Positions 46,793 to 57,187 of a stretch of 64,000 nt of DNA are shown here, in pieces (the stretch's first letter is position 1; every line of letters begins with the position of its first letter). The notes beneath the pieces are model-generated. The model did no database searches, was not told where the DNA came from, and was given only the letters and a program-made list of their open reading frames with translations. The stretch spans positions 121,935 through 185,934 of the forward strand of contig NMRB01000625.1 of assembly GCA_002633025.1 (NCBI GenBank). Direction: 5' to 3'. The stretch comes from Notospermus geniculatus. Taxonomy: Eukaryota > Nemertea > Pilidiophora > Heteronemertea > Lineidae. A program made the translations under genes and the position numbers.

Positions 46793-49559
46793 GTGCTCCA
46801 TGCTTGACCTTCGACATCCTCCCAGACAAGCTTGGTGACAAAAGAGAAGACTATCCATTGACATGTTATATGGTTGCTGGTACCATGGCTGAAAAGTCCC
46901 AAGTGAATAAAGTGATTGTCATGAAAATGTCAAATCTCACGAAGACTACACCTGCGGAGAAAGATGACGAAGATTCGGAATCAGAGGAGAGTGATAATGA
47001 AGATGATCTGCCAGAGTTGGAGACCGCCATGATAACTCATGTTGGGGGAGTCAACAGGATAAGGGTAAATGGATAATAAAAATCCCAGCCATCATACATC
47101 AATCACAGAATTTGAATACAAAGCACCTGATATCCTGAATATACAGTGGAACCCCGGTCGGCGACCACCTCAGTAACGCGACCAACCCGCAAACACGACC
47201 ACTAACCCACTGTCCCGAATGGTGTCTTCATTTCCCATTTAAAGACCCTGCTAAGCCGACCACACCGGTATCCAGACCGTGACCACTGATTTGTTCTCGC
47301 AAATGACACTTTCCACTCCGGTAACCTGACCATGAACACCTTAATTGCCCTAATCAGGGCTAATTAGCCCGAGACAATTCACGATTACCAATTAGGCCAA
47401 ACACTAACAGTAGAGGTGTAGGCGCAACAGACCAAGAAAGTTAGCAAACAACTCACTGACAATCAAGAAGCCATCAATAAACAAAACAACTAGACCAGCT
47501 TATTGACTGATCATGGGAGTTAGGCAGGCAGGATCTGTCGTTTTGGCCACCGACGATCATGTCTCGGCAGCTGGCTCTCAGGCCTGATCTCAGTAACGCG
47601 ACCACCCCCCTAACACGACCACTTGAGCAAGGTCCTGTCGGGGTTCGTGTTACCGGGGTTCCACTGTAGTATTGTATGGTGATTGTCTGATGAAGTCAGC
47701 AAACCATTTTCTTTCAGACAACAACATTAGGAGAAAAGATGATCGCCGCCTCTTGGTCTGAACGTGGAACAGTTTACATCTGGGATTTGACAAGGCCATT
47801 CACTGCAGTGAATGATTCAGCTGTGATGGCGGCGTACACTAGGAATCAAGAATCACCATCATCCATCTATTCATTCGCTGGACATCAAATTGAAGGGTTT
47901 GCCATGGACTGGTCAAGAACTAGTCCAGGTGTGTATATTCTTAGTGTTCTCATTGAGATTGACATTCGCAGAAGGTGCTTAGCGTATACGCAAATATTTT
48001 CGCGTGTAAAAATTCCCGCGAAAATCGCGAAATCAAAATTTCACCACGAATATTAATACTCGCATAAAAGTTTCCCCCAACGATCCAGTCAATTCTCTCC
48101 CGCTAACATGGTTCCTTGGGCGTCCGACGGTGGCGCCGACTGACGATTTGTATCAGAGCCCAGTGCTTACCACCCTCATTACATCCCATGATTCAAAGCG
48201 CGAATGGGAGTGGTTATCATTCATTGATTGCGATTGTTTTGGGAGTTACTATAGTGCAATAAAGTTTGTTACCAGGAATCAGTATTGATGCAATTTTGGA
48301 GTTTGACAGAGCTGATTGCTGTCGCCGGCATCTGTCACTGTACGGTGACTACGCGTTGTTTATTTACACTCAGGCAGGATATCGGTATTGGTGATTTTAA
48401 GATGACTATTTTGGGGTCCTTGACTCGTACATTAATCCGCGCAAAACAGAAAAAATTGCTCAATTCGTGAAATATTATCCCGTGAAAGGGCATGTTCTTT
48501 TTCGGAACATTTTTCCCAACTAATTTTTCATTTACATGTAGTTGCAGGTGTTTGATTTTCATGATAACTTCAGGTATAATATTTTATAATGTGAATTACA
48601 TAATCATGAAAGAAAAATGTGACATTAGTTTCATTAATTAGGAAAACAAAGAGCATTTGCAAAATGTCCGAAATCAGCATGAAAGCAGTGAAATTATTCC
48701 CTAACATTCCCTAATGTTTGTTGTACTGGGAGAGTAATGGTATTATTTATCATTCATCGAAAAATCATTACTAAACATATTGGTTTTGCTGAAATATTTG
48801 CAAAAAATGTGTGACTTTCTTCATTTCTGGACCCCTATTTATGTGGGGGGAGAACAGAACAGCACATCTAGGCCTGACAGATTTGAATGGAATGCTGTGG
48901 TAAAGATTATTGTCAATATCAGTGAAGTGGTTTGTTGGTGTTGCATAAGGTCATAAAAGGGAAACTTGAATTTGAGGTCCCACTGATCACATAAGCCTAC
49001 CCACATGTCATGGTTGATTATACATGTTGTAACTGATATTGATATTGATCATAATCTTTACTACAGCATTCCATTCAAATCAGACAGGCCTAGATGTGCT
49101 GTTCTGTTCTCCCCCCACATAAATAGGGGTGCAGAAATGAAGAAAATCACAGATTTTATGCAAATATTTCAGCAAAACCAATATGTTCAGTAATGATTTT
49201 ATGATGAATGATAAATAATACCATTACTCTCCCAGTACAACAAACATTAGGGAATAATTTCACTGCTTTCATGCTGATTTCNTGACGGGACTTTTTATGT
49301 GATGTTTGGAGGGGTATACAAAACCATATAAAGCATAAAGAAATTCTGTTGCAATTTGTTCTAGGTTCCCCCCAATTTTCGATAAATATCCTGGGCTACA
49401 GGGGGAAATGCAGATGAACCTAACGTGCCTCCCCAGTTGTTGTTCATTCACCAGGGACAGAAAGACATTAAGGAGATTCATTGGCATTCACAGTTACCGG
49501 GTGTTATCATTTCCACTGCTGTTACAGGATTCAATATCTTCCGGACTATAAGTGTTTGA
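46793..49559 (+). CDS. GRWD1: GRWD1 (glutamate-rich WD-repeat protein), partial exons
   Basis: GRWD1 is a nucleolar and nuclear WD40 protein of ribosome biogenesis and chromatin (histone-binding) function. Three exons are visible. Exon 46793-47064 ([12 protein letters not shown]…, [20 protein letters not shown], acidic [17 protein letters not shown]) has a CAG acceptor and a GTAAAT donor. Exon 47718-47928 ([37 protein letters not shown]) ends at GTGTGT. Terminal exon 49528-49559 encodes FNIFRTISV and stop. Phases agree: 0 between the first two, and the second ends in phase 1, as the last requires. The family normally has about 250 more residues (most WD repeats) between the last two exons; none is found here, and the N at 49282 lies there. 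N-terminal exons were also not found. A candidate AATAAA lies at 49908. The gene is incomplete as assembled. Confidence 0.85.
47144..47666. mobile_element. 523-bp pogo/Tigger-like MITE in a GRWD1 intron
   Basis: Ends CAGTGGAACCCCGGT and ACCGGGGTTCCACTG with TA on each side (47142-47143, 47667-47668). TA targeting and the CAGTGGAACC start fit Tc1/mariner-pogo. Inside, CTCAGTAACGCGACCA is repeated directly near both ends (47169 and 47589). No transposase. Confidence 0.85.
47929..48669. other. Intron sequence, no WD-repeat exon seen
   Basis: This part of the GRWD1 intron was checked for the expected WD-repeat coding sequence and none was recognised. It includes an A/T- and CGCG-rich patch (48000-48060). 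Confidence 0.5.
48670..49281. repeat. Inverted duplication ending exactly at a contig join
   Basis: Arms of about 250 bp (48670-48925 and 49030-49281) are reverse complements with roughly 10 percent differences and small indels. Landmarks are GAAATCAGCATGAAAGCAG and its complement, and TATTTATGTGGGGGGAGAAC and its complement. The right arm stops at the N of 49282. No terminal motif or target duplication was found. Confidence 0.85.
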
Positions 49560-50705
49560 GTTGTGTGAAGTAAAGTACTTTGAATTGATTTGCGAAGTGA
49601 CGTTGTACATATTCAACAGCCACACCACAGTGTGCCGATACTCTATGAATGCAGTCACATGCAGGGTGACTGTTCTGCCTGAGAGAGTCGTATACTTCGT
49701 TGGATTTCACTTTCGTTTTCCAAACAGAAAGGAGTTCAGTATGGCTTGTAGCGGGAATGGGCTCACAGTCTCAGCCTGCTGCTGCATGATTAGGACACAT
49801 TCTTACCAATCATTCAGTCATCTTTACATGCGAGGAGTTGAATGGATTGAATTTGACTGAGCATGTGGTGGTTACACACACATAAGCTATTTGTACATGT
49901 AGGTGTGAATAAACATTCATTTGTTTCAACGACTTACATGTACATGTATTTAATTTCATGTCTCCTGCTTTCGCCTATTCTCTCTTGGTCATTTGTTGTG
50001 GGCCGTATGGTAGTCTATCAACATTTTATACATTGCATTGAAGCTTCATTCCTGTTTTGAAGAAATTATAGCCTTTGACATGTGTAGCTCTGGTCACCGC
50101 TAGTTTCAGTCCTCTCGCAGTGTTTTAGTACCACAGAGCACGTACTGGGCCTAGTTGCGGTCGGGCTTGAAAACTACATGATTTTCTCACTGACCTACCC
50201 TTGATGACCTACAATTTGATGGCAATATGAGGTTGGATCACGTTCATGTTGCGTTGTGTGGAAGGACATGGCCAATAGTGAGGTTCAGATCTGGTCCGAC
50301 TCCGACTCCCGCTCCGACTCCGAGTTACTAAAATTCGGGATTTTCAAGTCAGAGATAAGTTTACCACCCAGGCGGGTTCTATTCGTTCTAGTGAATGAGA
50401 AAACACCATTGCTTTGGAAAACCCCGTTGTATTTGATGACGTAGTTCCCAAAAAAGGAGTCCTCTGGAGTCGGAGTCGAGACTCGGAACGTTATCTGAAC
50501 CTCCCTAATACTGCATGTATCAGCTGTTCACTATACATGAACCAGTCAGTGAAATGCCTTCTTGGTTATGCCCCACTGACGACCTGTCAGTTCTCAGAAG
50601 AGTAGTTAATTATCTTGAAGCCATGCCAGTGGTTGGTGACATAAGTTGTTTAGGCCATATATAGTCACTGTCAGACCAACAATCGAGAGGAGACCAGTAC
50701 ACACA
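49560..50705. other. Intergenic region between GRWD1 and CIAO3
   Basis: No gene was recognised between the convergent GRWD1 and CIAO3 ends. GACTCCGACTC-type repetition occurs at 50299-50325 and GAGTCGGAGTCGAGACTCGG at 50466-50485. The short frames lack support. Confidence 0.45.
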
Positions 50706-50707
50706 GA

Positions 50708-50935
50708 CAGTGTATTCATCGTATCCATGACGTCGTAGGCCCAGGCCTACATGTCGTTGCGCGTTTTGCCCACCAGTTTTTTTCAGCAAAGCAATGAATT
50801 TTGCCCACCACCTTTGCGCGTTTTGCCCACCAGATTTTTTCAGCAAAGCAATGAATTTTGCCCACCACCTTTGCGTCATTACGGCGACGTCAGCAATGGC
50901 GGACACTGTTGGAGTTACGTCATGGATACGATGAA
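50708..50935. mobile_element. Small inverted-repeat element with a 57-bp internal tandem repeat
   Basis: GTGTATTCATCGTATCCATG at 50709 is complementary to CATGGATACGATGAATACAT at 50922. Between them 50759-50872 is two exact-length 57-bp units (GCGCGTTTTGCCCACCAG, TTTTTCAGCAAAGCAATG, AATTTTGCCCACCACCTTT). Boundaries are approximate. Confidence 0.6.
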
Positions 50936-51446
50936 TACATGGCTGCACCCCATTACATGTATAGTAGATCCTAGTTCCACATGCCATGTCCATAATCATA
51001 TTGCCTGTCAGCTCTTGGTTTGCTCTTTAAACTTAATATGTAATCATGAAATAGATCTCTATTTGCATAAAACAAAATTTATTATCAAATCACATTCGAT
51101 TTTGACCAAATCCTTAAGGATTTTCCATAATCTTCAGAAACTGTAATGACTTAGCACCACTGCATATTCTGTAAACATGCCACACCCAAGATCTCCTTGT
51201 GAAGTTATTAAACAAAGCTTCGTTCGTAAAGGAATGGTGCATGTATATTCATTCAAGAGGAGTCTCCAACAAATTGCTTACAGTATTTGTGTACATCTCA
51301 CATTCAACTTCCATTACAATGGTACCAGTGAACATCTTGTGAGACTCTGAACAAAGTTTGCTCTCTCTCATCTGTTGACTACATTTACTGCACAACTACC
51401 TCTGATAGTGGATGATTATTTCACCATTTCATAGTCAAAGCATTTG

Positions 51447-52951
51447 TCATTTTCTCCATTCATGATACTGTGTATGAAGCATGCTTCTTGCCTTGTCACT
51501 TTCGGAATCTCCTAACCACTCGACATACAATCTCTCTATTGCTTCATTGTGTAAGGGATCCTCTTTCTGAGGAGTATTATAGAGCTCATTAAGAGTCTGT
51601 AAAAGGTCGTTAGCACTAACATCTCCTTCTGGACGAATCTGACCACCTCCATTCAGACAACCTGAAGAAAAAACCATGACATACAAGTACCTAGTGAATA
51701 GTATGAAAAACAGCTACTTTCTTCCACAGCCCAAACAGCAAGCACATAGAGGTACACGTGTTCATGTAAGACAGCTCCCCAAAAGGTCAACGTGGCTACT
51801 GCCAAGTTCCAAACTTTGACTCTCCAACACTGATAGCATTGAGATGCAGATTTAAATACAGTGGGTGATTTCAAAGTTGGTTTTAAGATCGGTTTTACAA
51901 TGCTTTAATGCATTGAAAAACCGGTGTTAAAACCAACTTTGAAATCACCCATTGTACATGTATCTTGCAGTAAGGAATATCAGAACTTTACCTGAAGGAC
52001 ATGCCATCACTTCGACAAAGTCATAAGGGCACTTCCCTCGCTTAATTTTCTGTACGATATTCTGTATATTTCTGAATCCATATGCTAGGGCAAACTTTAA
52101 TTTGACATTGTCTTTGGAATTGTGCAGAAAGATACAAGTACATGTACATTTCCTCTACATATAGCACTGCAGTATATCAGAAGTTAGCAACTCACCTCAA
52201 TGTCTTATACTGGAGTTTTTCCAATTGTAATCCATACAATTCCTGAGCTGCATACTTCATGATATGGTGAAGGTAACCACCTGACCCTCCACCATCATGT
52301 GTCACCAGTCCATTGTTGTAGACATCACCAAATCTGTCAAAACAAATCACAACGTCAAGTGAATATCTGTTCTCCTGCCTCTAATGCAGTGAGTCCCCAA
52401 CACTCTGAGTATATTGTCATTCTAAATCTATTTAATAGATTTAGAGTGAGAATATAGAGTGATATGAAATGAAGGACAAATCAGCTAATAGTTGATTCTT
52501 CCTTCATTTCATTTCATCTGAAAATCACAGCCGTGGAACTACACTACTTACACCTTATCAAAGCTCTGATCTTCATCAACAATATCTCCCAGCAAAACAC
52601 CCTCTTTTTCAAGCATTGTGTCCACCTCCACTGAAATCAAAGAAAGATACTTTGTAATAAGAATGATGACAAGTTCACATGTACATTGTTTAGCACTTAT
52701 ATTCGAAGAATGCTCATTGAATTTGCCATTTTCATCTGTCATCTGAGTTGAATGTACATGTTTGTATCTGAGTGAGAATATAGAGTGATATGAAATGAAG
52801 GACAAATCAGCTAATAGTTGATTCTTCCTTCATTTCATCTGAAAATCACAGCCGTGGAACTACACTACTTACACCTTATCAAAGCTCTGATCTTCATCAA
52901 CAATATCTCCCAGCAAAACACCCTCTTTTTCAAGCATTGTGTCCACCTCCA
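51447..52951 (-). pseudogene. CIAO3: CIAO3 downstream exon set B, damaged
   Basis: Minus-strand exons of the cytosolic Fe-S assembly protein CIAO3 (NARFL/IOP1). 52873-52951 and 52552-52630 are two near-identical copies of a 79-bp exon (VEVDTMLEKEGVLLGDIVDE). 52196-52333 encodes FGDVYNNG…[10 protein letters not shown]. 51992-52106 is only the 3' part of the next exon, and 51447-51661 is the last exon ([13 protein letters not shown]). Two lesions appear against set A. A deletion of about 126 bp at 52106/52107 removes the acceptor and first 43 bp of one exon. One base lost near 51456 shifts the frame, so the C-terminus ends HEWRK in place of [14 protein letters not shown]. The family-typical terminal Trp, thought to help client recruitment, is thereby lost. 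It may be an allele, a duplicate or an assembly product. Confidence 0.75.
51859..51954. mobile_element. 96-bp hairpin MITE, copy in exon set B
   Basis: CAGTGGGTGATTTCAAAGTT pairs with AACTTTGAAATCACCCATTG. TA flanks both ends. It lies in the intron before the last CIAO3 exon; the same insertion is at 54518-54613, so it predates the duplication. Confidence 0.85.
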
Positions 52952-52990
52952 CTGAAATTAAAGAAAGACACTTTGTAACAAGAAAAGGAC
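52430..52990. repeat. Tandem duplication containing a CIAO3 exon
   Basis: The segment with GAGAATATAGAGTGATATGA, the AAATGAAGGAC…TTCCTTCATTT fold and the 79-bp exon occurs twice (about 52450-52650 and 52771-52985). The exon copies are identical at the coding level. Confidence 0.85.
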
Positions 52991-53009
52991 ATCGGAGCGA
53001 TGTCTATGG

Positions 53010-53415
53010 TTTCCGATGATAAGTTTACTACTCTAGAGCTAGTTATCTGTGACCTTGACCTCTGACCTCGAGAAGTATTGCGTAACTGGAACAGGGATCC
53101 TTGATTAAACAAATAGGGGATGGTTAATGCAGGCTTCTAACTTCTAATTACTTTTCCCCTGAAATTCTGAGTAGATTTGCACTTTAGAACTGTTTGACCT
53201 TGACCTTGACCTCTGACCTTCAAGGTCATTGTGTAATCTGAAAGCTCATCCTTGATAACCTGGGTGTAGATGAAGGTTTTAGGCGTCCACCATCACCAGG
53301 TTCTGTCTCATGTTATTTGTGATGGTTGGCTGTGACCTTGACCTCTGACCTTGAGAAGTATTGCATAACTGGGACAGGATCCCTGATTAAACCTATCGGG
53401 GATGGTAAATTCAGG
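53010..53415. repeat. Intronic tract with repeated TGACCTTGACCTCTGACC
   Basis: TGACCTTGACCTCTGACCT occurs at about 53051, 53202 and 53335, each followed by related sequence (GAGAAGTATTGC(G/A)TAACTGG, GATGGTTAA or GATGGTAAA). Unit spacing is about 145-150 bp. It ends at the N of 53416. Confidence 0.65.
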
Positions 53416-54078
53416 NTGTAATGTTTATGGGAAAGCAGCAAAGGTTGAACCTGCCGCTTCTGAATCTGATGCTTCTGGCTTGTGACGCGGATTTGAAAAC
53501 GATTTGTTGAAACGAATATCACGTCACAGGTGCGCGTGACGTCATGACGTGATAACGCGAGAGGCGCGAAGACGGCGGAATATAAACCAACCCTCCCGGG
53601 GCGGAAATCGAGTATAGTAGATCCTAGTTCCACACGCCATGTCCATAATCATATTGCCTGTCAGCTCTTGGTTTGCTCTTTAAACTTTAATATGTAATCA
53701 TGAAATAGATCTCTATTTGCATCAAACAAAATTTATTACCATATCACATTCGATTTTGACCAAATCCTTAAGGATTTTCCATAATCTTCAGAAACTGTAA
53801 AGTAATGACTTAGCACCACTGCGTATTCTGTAAACATGCCACACCCAAGATCTCCTTGTGAAGTTATTGAACAAAGCTTCGTAAAGGAATGGTGCATGTA
53901 TATTCATTCAAGAGGAGTCTCCAACAAATTCATGCTTACAGTATTTGTGTACATCTCACATTCAACTTCCATTACAATGGTACCAGTGAACATCCTGTGA
54001 GACTCTGAACAAAGTTTGCTCTCTCTCTTCTGTTGACTACATTTACTGCACAACTACCTCTGATAGTGGATGATTATT

Positions 54079-56396
54079 TCACCATTTCATAGTCAAAGCA
54101 TTTGTCATTTTCTCCACTTCATGATACTGTGTATGAAGCATGCTTCTCGCCTTGTCACTTTCTGAATCTCCTAACCACTCGACATACAATCTCTCTATTG
54201 CTTCATTGTGTAAGGGATCCTCTTTCTGAGGAGTATTATAGAGTTCATGAAGAGTCTGTAAAAGGTCGTTAGCACTAACATCTCCTTCTGGACGAATCTG
54301 ACCACCTCCATTCAGACAACCTGAAGAAAACACCATGACATACATGTACCTAGTGAATAGTATGAAACACAGCTACTTTCTTCCACAGCCCAAACAGCAA
54401 GCACATAGAGGTACACGTGTTCATGTAAGACAGCTCCCCAAAAGGTCAACGTGGCTTCTGCCAAGTTCCAAACTTTGACTGTCCAACACTGATAGCATTG
54501 AGATGCAGATTTAAATACAGTGGGTGATTTCAAAGTTGGTTTTAAGATCGGTTTTACAATGCTTTAATGCATTGTAAAACCGGTGTTAAAACCAACTTTG
54601 AAATCACCCATTGTACATGTACAATGTATCTTGCAGTAAGGAATATCAGAACTTTACCTGAAGGACATGCCATCACTTCAACAAAGTCATAAGGGCACTT
54701 CCCTCGCTTAATTTTCTGTACGATATTCTGTATATTTCTGAATCCATATGCTAGGGCAAACTTTAATTTGACCTCGCCGTCTACTTCTAAAGTGACCTCT
54801 TTGAAGTCTTGATTTCTGAAATTCAAAACAATATGGAGAATACCTTGCAAAATAAGATTCTGATTGCAAGTTGTACTGTTCATCTTGTCTTTGGAATTGT
54901 GCAGAAAGATACAAGTACATGTACATTTCCTCTACATATAGCACTGCAGTATATCAGAAGTTAGCAACTCACCTCACTGTCTTATACTGGAGTTTTTCCA
55001 GTTGTAATCCATACAGTTCCTGAGCGGCATACTTCATGATATGGTGAAGGTAACCACCTGACCCTCCACCATCATGTGTCACCAGTCCATTGTTGTAGAC
55101 ATCACCAAATCTGTCAAAACTAATCACAATCCAGAGTGATAGGAACGTGGGAAGGATGGTTTTTGGTTGGTTCCTGTGGGTGAAAAGTGGCAGAAGTACC
55201 ACTGCCCGCACCCGTCAGCTGATGACAGCTGTCGGGTGTGGGCAGTGGTATAAGTATTTAGGGATTTAAAATGGCCGTTTTGCCACCCCGCAGTGCAGTG
55301 TGCCACTTCACTCTGGTGACTGCTAACAGCTCCCTGTCAACTGCACATTACAACAGGCCGAGGACCTATAATATCAATGCGTTGCCCTAATAATACGATC
55401 CATTGTCGTTGTCTTGCCATGTCGAATAAAAGGACACATGTGTAGTACGAAGCTTACGAAGCGTAACACGCACAAACCTCAATAGGGCAACACTCGCCTC
55501 GTGGTACAATGTGGTAGGTCTGGCAACATGGGCAATCTTCGTTGAGGCGATCATGATGATGGCAGTATACACCGGCGAACTTCGGAAACGTTCGGTGATA
55601 AATAACCTTTGACCCGATGACGTTGCAATAAAATTCTCCCAACCTAAAACAGCCTCAAAGTTATAATCCGTAACACTTTTCAACGGTCTACCCGACTTGG
55701 ACACTCCAAAATACACTTGTCCGGCCCTCCATAAACAAAATCCGCCTTCACACCGCGTAACGCCGGCATATTGGGTAAATTTATCACATTTCGCCTGAGC
55801 CCGTCTCTGAGGTGGAATGAGAGTGAGTGACCCGTGGTATTGATCANCTGGCACATCCATGCCATTATAGGGAAAGGTCATTAACTGAAGAACAACAGGG
55901 TGAAGCATGATAGCGGGCAATCTATGACCAAATCGACACAAGATGGACTGGGACTTATCTTACCAAGTTGTTTGAAAAATGCAGTGAGCTTCTGCGCTGT
56001 GTTTTCATCAGAAAGTTTGTGTTTTGCTGCTATTGAAGCTCTGGCCTGTGGAGACACCGATATCACAACATGTTTGACTGCCTGTGGATCCTGGAAACAA
56101 AATTCCATAAAATAACCTTGTGGATTAGAAATGCATGTAGACAAGTATTACTACTACTACTACTGAATTCATTCCTTTTGGACATTCCCAATTCACAGAC
56201 TTAATTACAACATCATGGCTGAAGAAGTATCATAGCAATTTACCTCTGTCTGTCTGTTTTGATCCAAAATTCTGTATAGTTCATCTTGACTCTGCTGTGT
56301 AATGAGGACACACTCAGCAGAGGTGATGCATCCACTGCATGCCAGACAATCATTTAGAGTTATCTTGGCTTTCTCAAGATTCCTTTCCTCACCATC
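54079..56396 (-). CDS. CIAO3: CIAO3 (cytosolic iron-sulfur assembly component 3), exon set A, partial
   Basis: CIAO3 (NARFL/IOP1, yeast Nar1) is an Fe-Fe-hydrogenase-like Fe-S protein that links early and late cytosolic Fe-S assembly. Minus-strand exons with GT-AG borders are as follows. 56244-56396 has the N-terminal cluster motif [14 protein letters not shown] (C-x2-C-x2-C). 55964-56090 has [13 protein letters not shown]. 54973-55110 has [10 protein letters not shown]. 54658-54815 has [20 protein letters not shown] and VMACPSG. 54079-54320 has GCLNGGGQ, ends …TMKW and stops. Phases fit across 54973/54815 and 54658/54320. Exons expected between 55964 and 55110 (with the LLASACPGW and MPCYDKK type motifs) were not found; the N at 55847 lies there. 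The first coding exon, with the initial Met and first cluster Cys, is also missing. All visible set A exons are undamaged. Confidence 0.9.
54518..54613. mobile_element. 96-bp hairpin MITE in a CIAO3 intron
   Basis: Near-perfect hairpin: CAGTGGGTGATTTCAAAGTT … GGTTTTACAATGC / GCATTGTAAAACCGG … CAATGGGTGATTTCAAAGTT on the opposite strand. The TA target duplication is consistent with Tc1/mariner-type MITEs. Confidence 0.85.
55111..55963. other. CIAO3 intron or gap region
   Basis: Contains a short palindrome (GGGCAGTGGTA at 55241 with complement TACCACTGCCC at 55196) and the N at 55847. A long minus-strand frame (55941-55387) does not resemble CIAO3 or any family I know and is judged fortuitous. 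Expected CIAO3 middle exons were searched for and not found. Confidence 0.45.
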
Positions 56397-56474
56397 CTGA
56401 AATATGAGAGAATACAAGTTTTAAATTCATCCTGCGTATGACGTGGTTGCTTCACATTAGGCTGCATGAACAAT

Positions 56475-56720
56475 CTCTTCCTGTGGTAGAGGTAGAGGCA
56501 TGATATCACCCATACTTAGGTTATTGAGGATGCCCATTTCGATTATGCAATGACCTTAACGATCCAAGGTCAAGGTCAAACTTGAGAATTTGAAATATCT
56601 GTGCCCGTGATACAGATAGAGACATGATATCACCCATGCTCAGGTTATTGAGGCTGCCCATTTTGATTATGCAATGACCTAGATGATCAGATATCAAGGT
56701 CAAGGTCAACCATGAGATGA
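56475..56720. repeat. Two-unit tandem repeat, period 124 bp
   Basis: CATGATATCACCCATACTTA, GGTTATTGAGGATGCCCATT and GATTATGCAATGACCT recur 124 bp later with substitutions, each followed by CAAGGTCAAGGTCAA. Confidence 0.8.
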
Positions 56721-56923
56721 GTTTTTGGCATGAGATGAAGGATTCAGTGTCGTTGTTCATCAGTCAATGTATCCAGATCTCTGTCAATGTATCCTGATCT
56801 CTATCAATCTATCCTGACTTTGTCAATAAATCTATCTCTATCAATGTATCTTCATCTCTATCAATGTACCGTTCATGTAGAAGTACCTAATCGGGAACCA
56901 TACGACATTTACAATGTCATCTT

Positions 56924-57015
56924 GTTCATCTTGACTCTGCTGTGTAATGAGGACACTCTCAGCAGAGGTGATGCATCCACTGCATGCCAGACAATCATTT
57001 AGAGTTATCTTGGCT
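56924..57015 (-). pseudogene. Partial duplicate of the CIAO3 Cys-cluster exon
   Basis: 92 bp almost identical to 56269-56360 encodes [18 protein letters not shown] but lacks both exon edges and has one substitution (Cys to Ser after SAE). No splice sites are retained, so it should not be used. Confidence 0.85.
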
Positions 57016-57187
57016 ATGCATGAACGGGAATCAAGCACAATTCGAAGACAACAAGAAAGCAGCCTACCAGGCATGGGCATAGACTAGGCCAATGCCCCCT
57101 GAACTACCAAAGGCCTACCTAGCAAATGCAAAGCAAAGGCACGTAGGCCTACACGTAGGCTGGTTACCGGTACTTTTCTTGCTTTAC

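Noticed and set aside
55387-55941. 184-residue minus-strand frame between CIAO3 exons
   Set aside because: It crosses the N at 55847, has no CIAO3 motif, and shows no splice-site or domain evidence.
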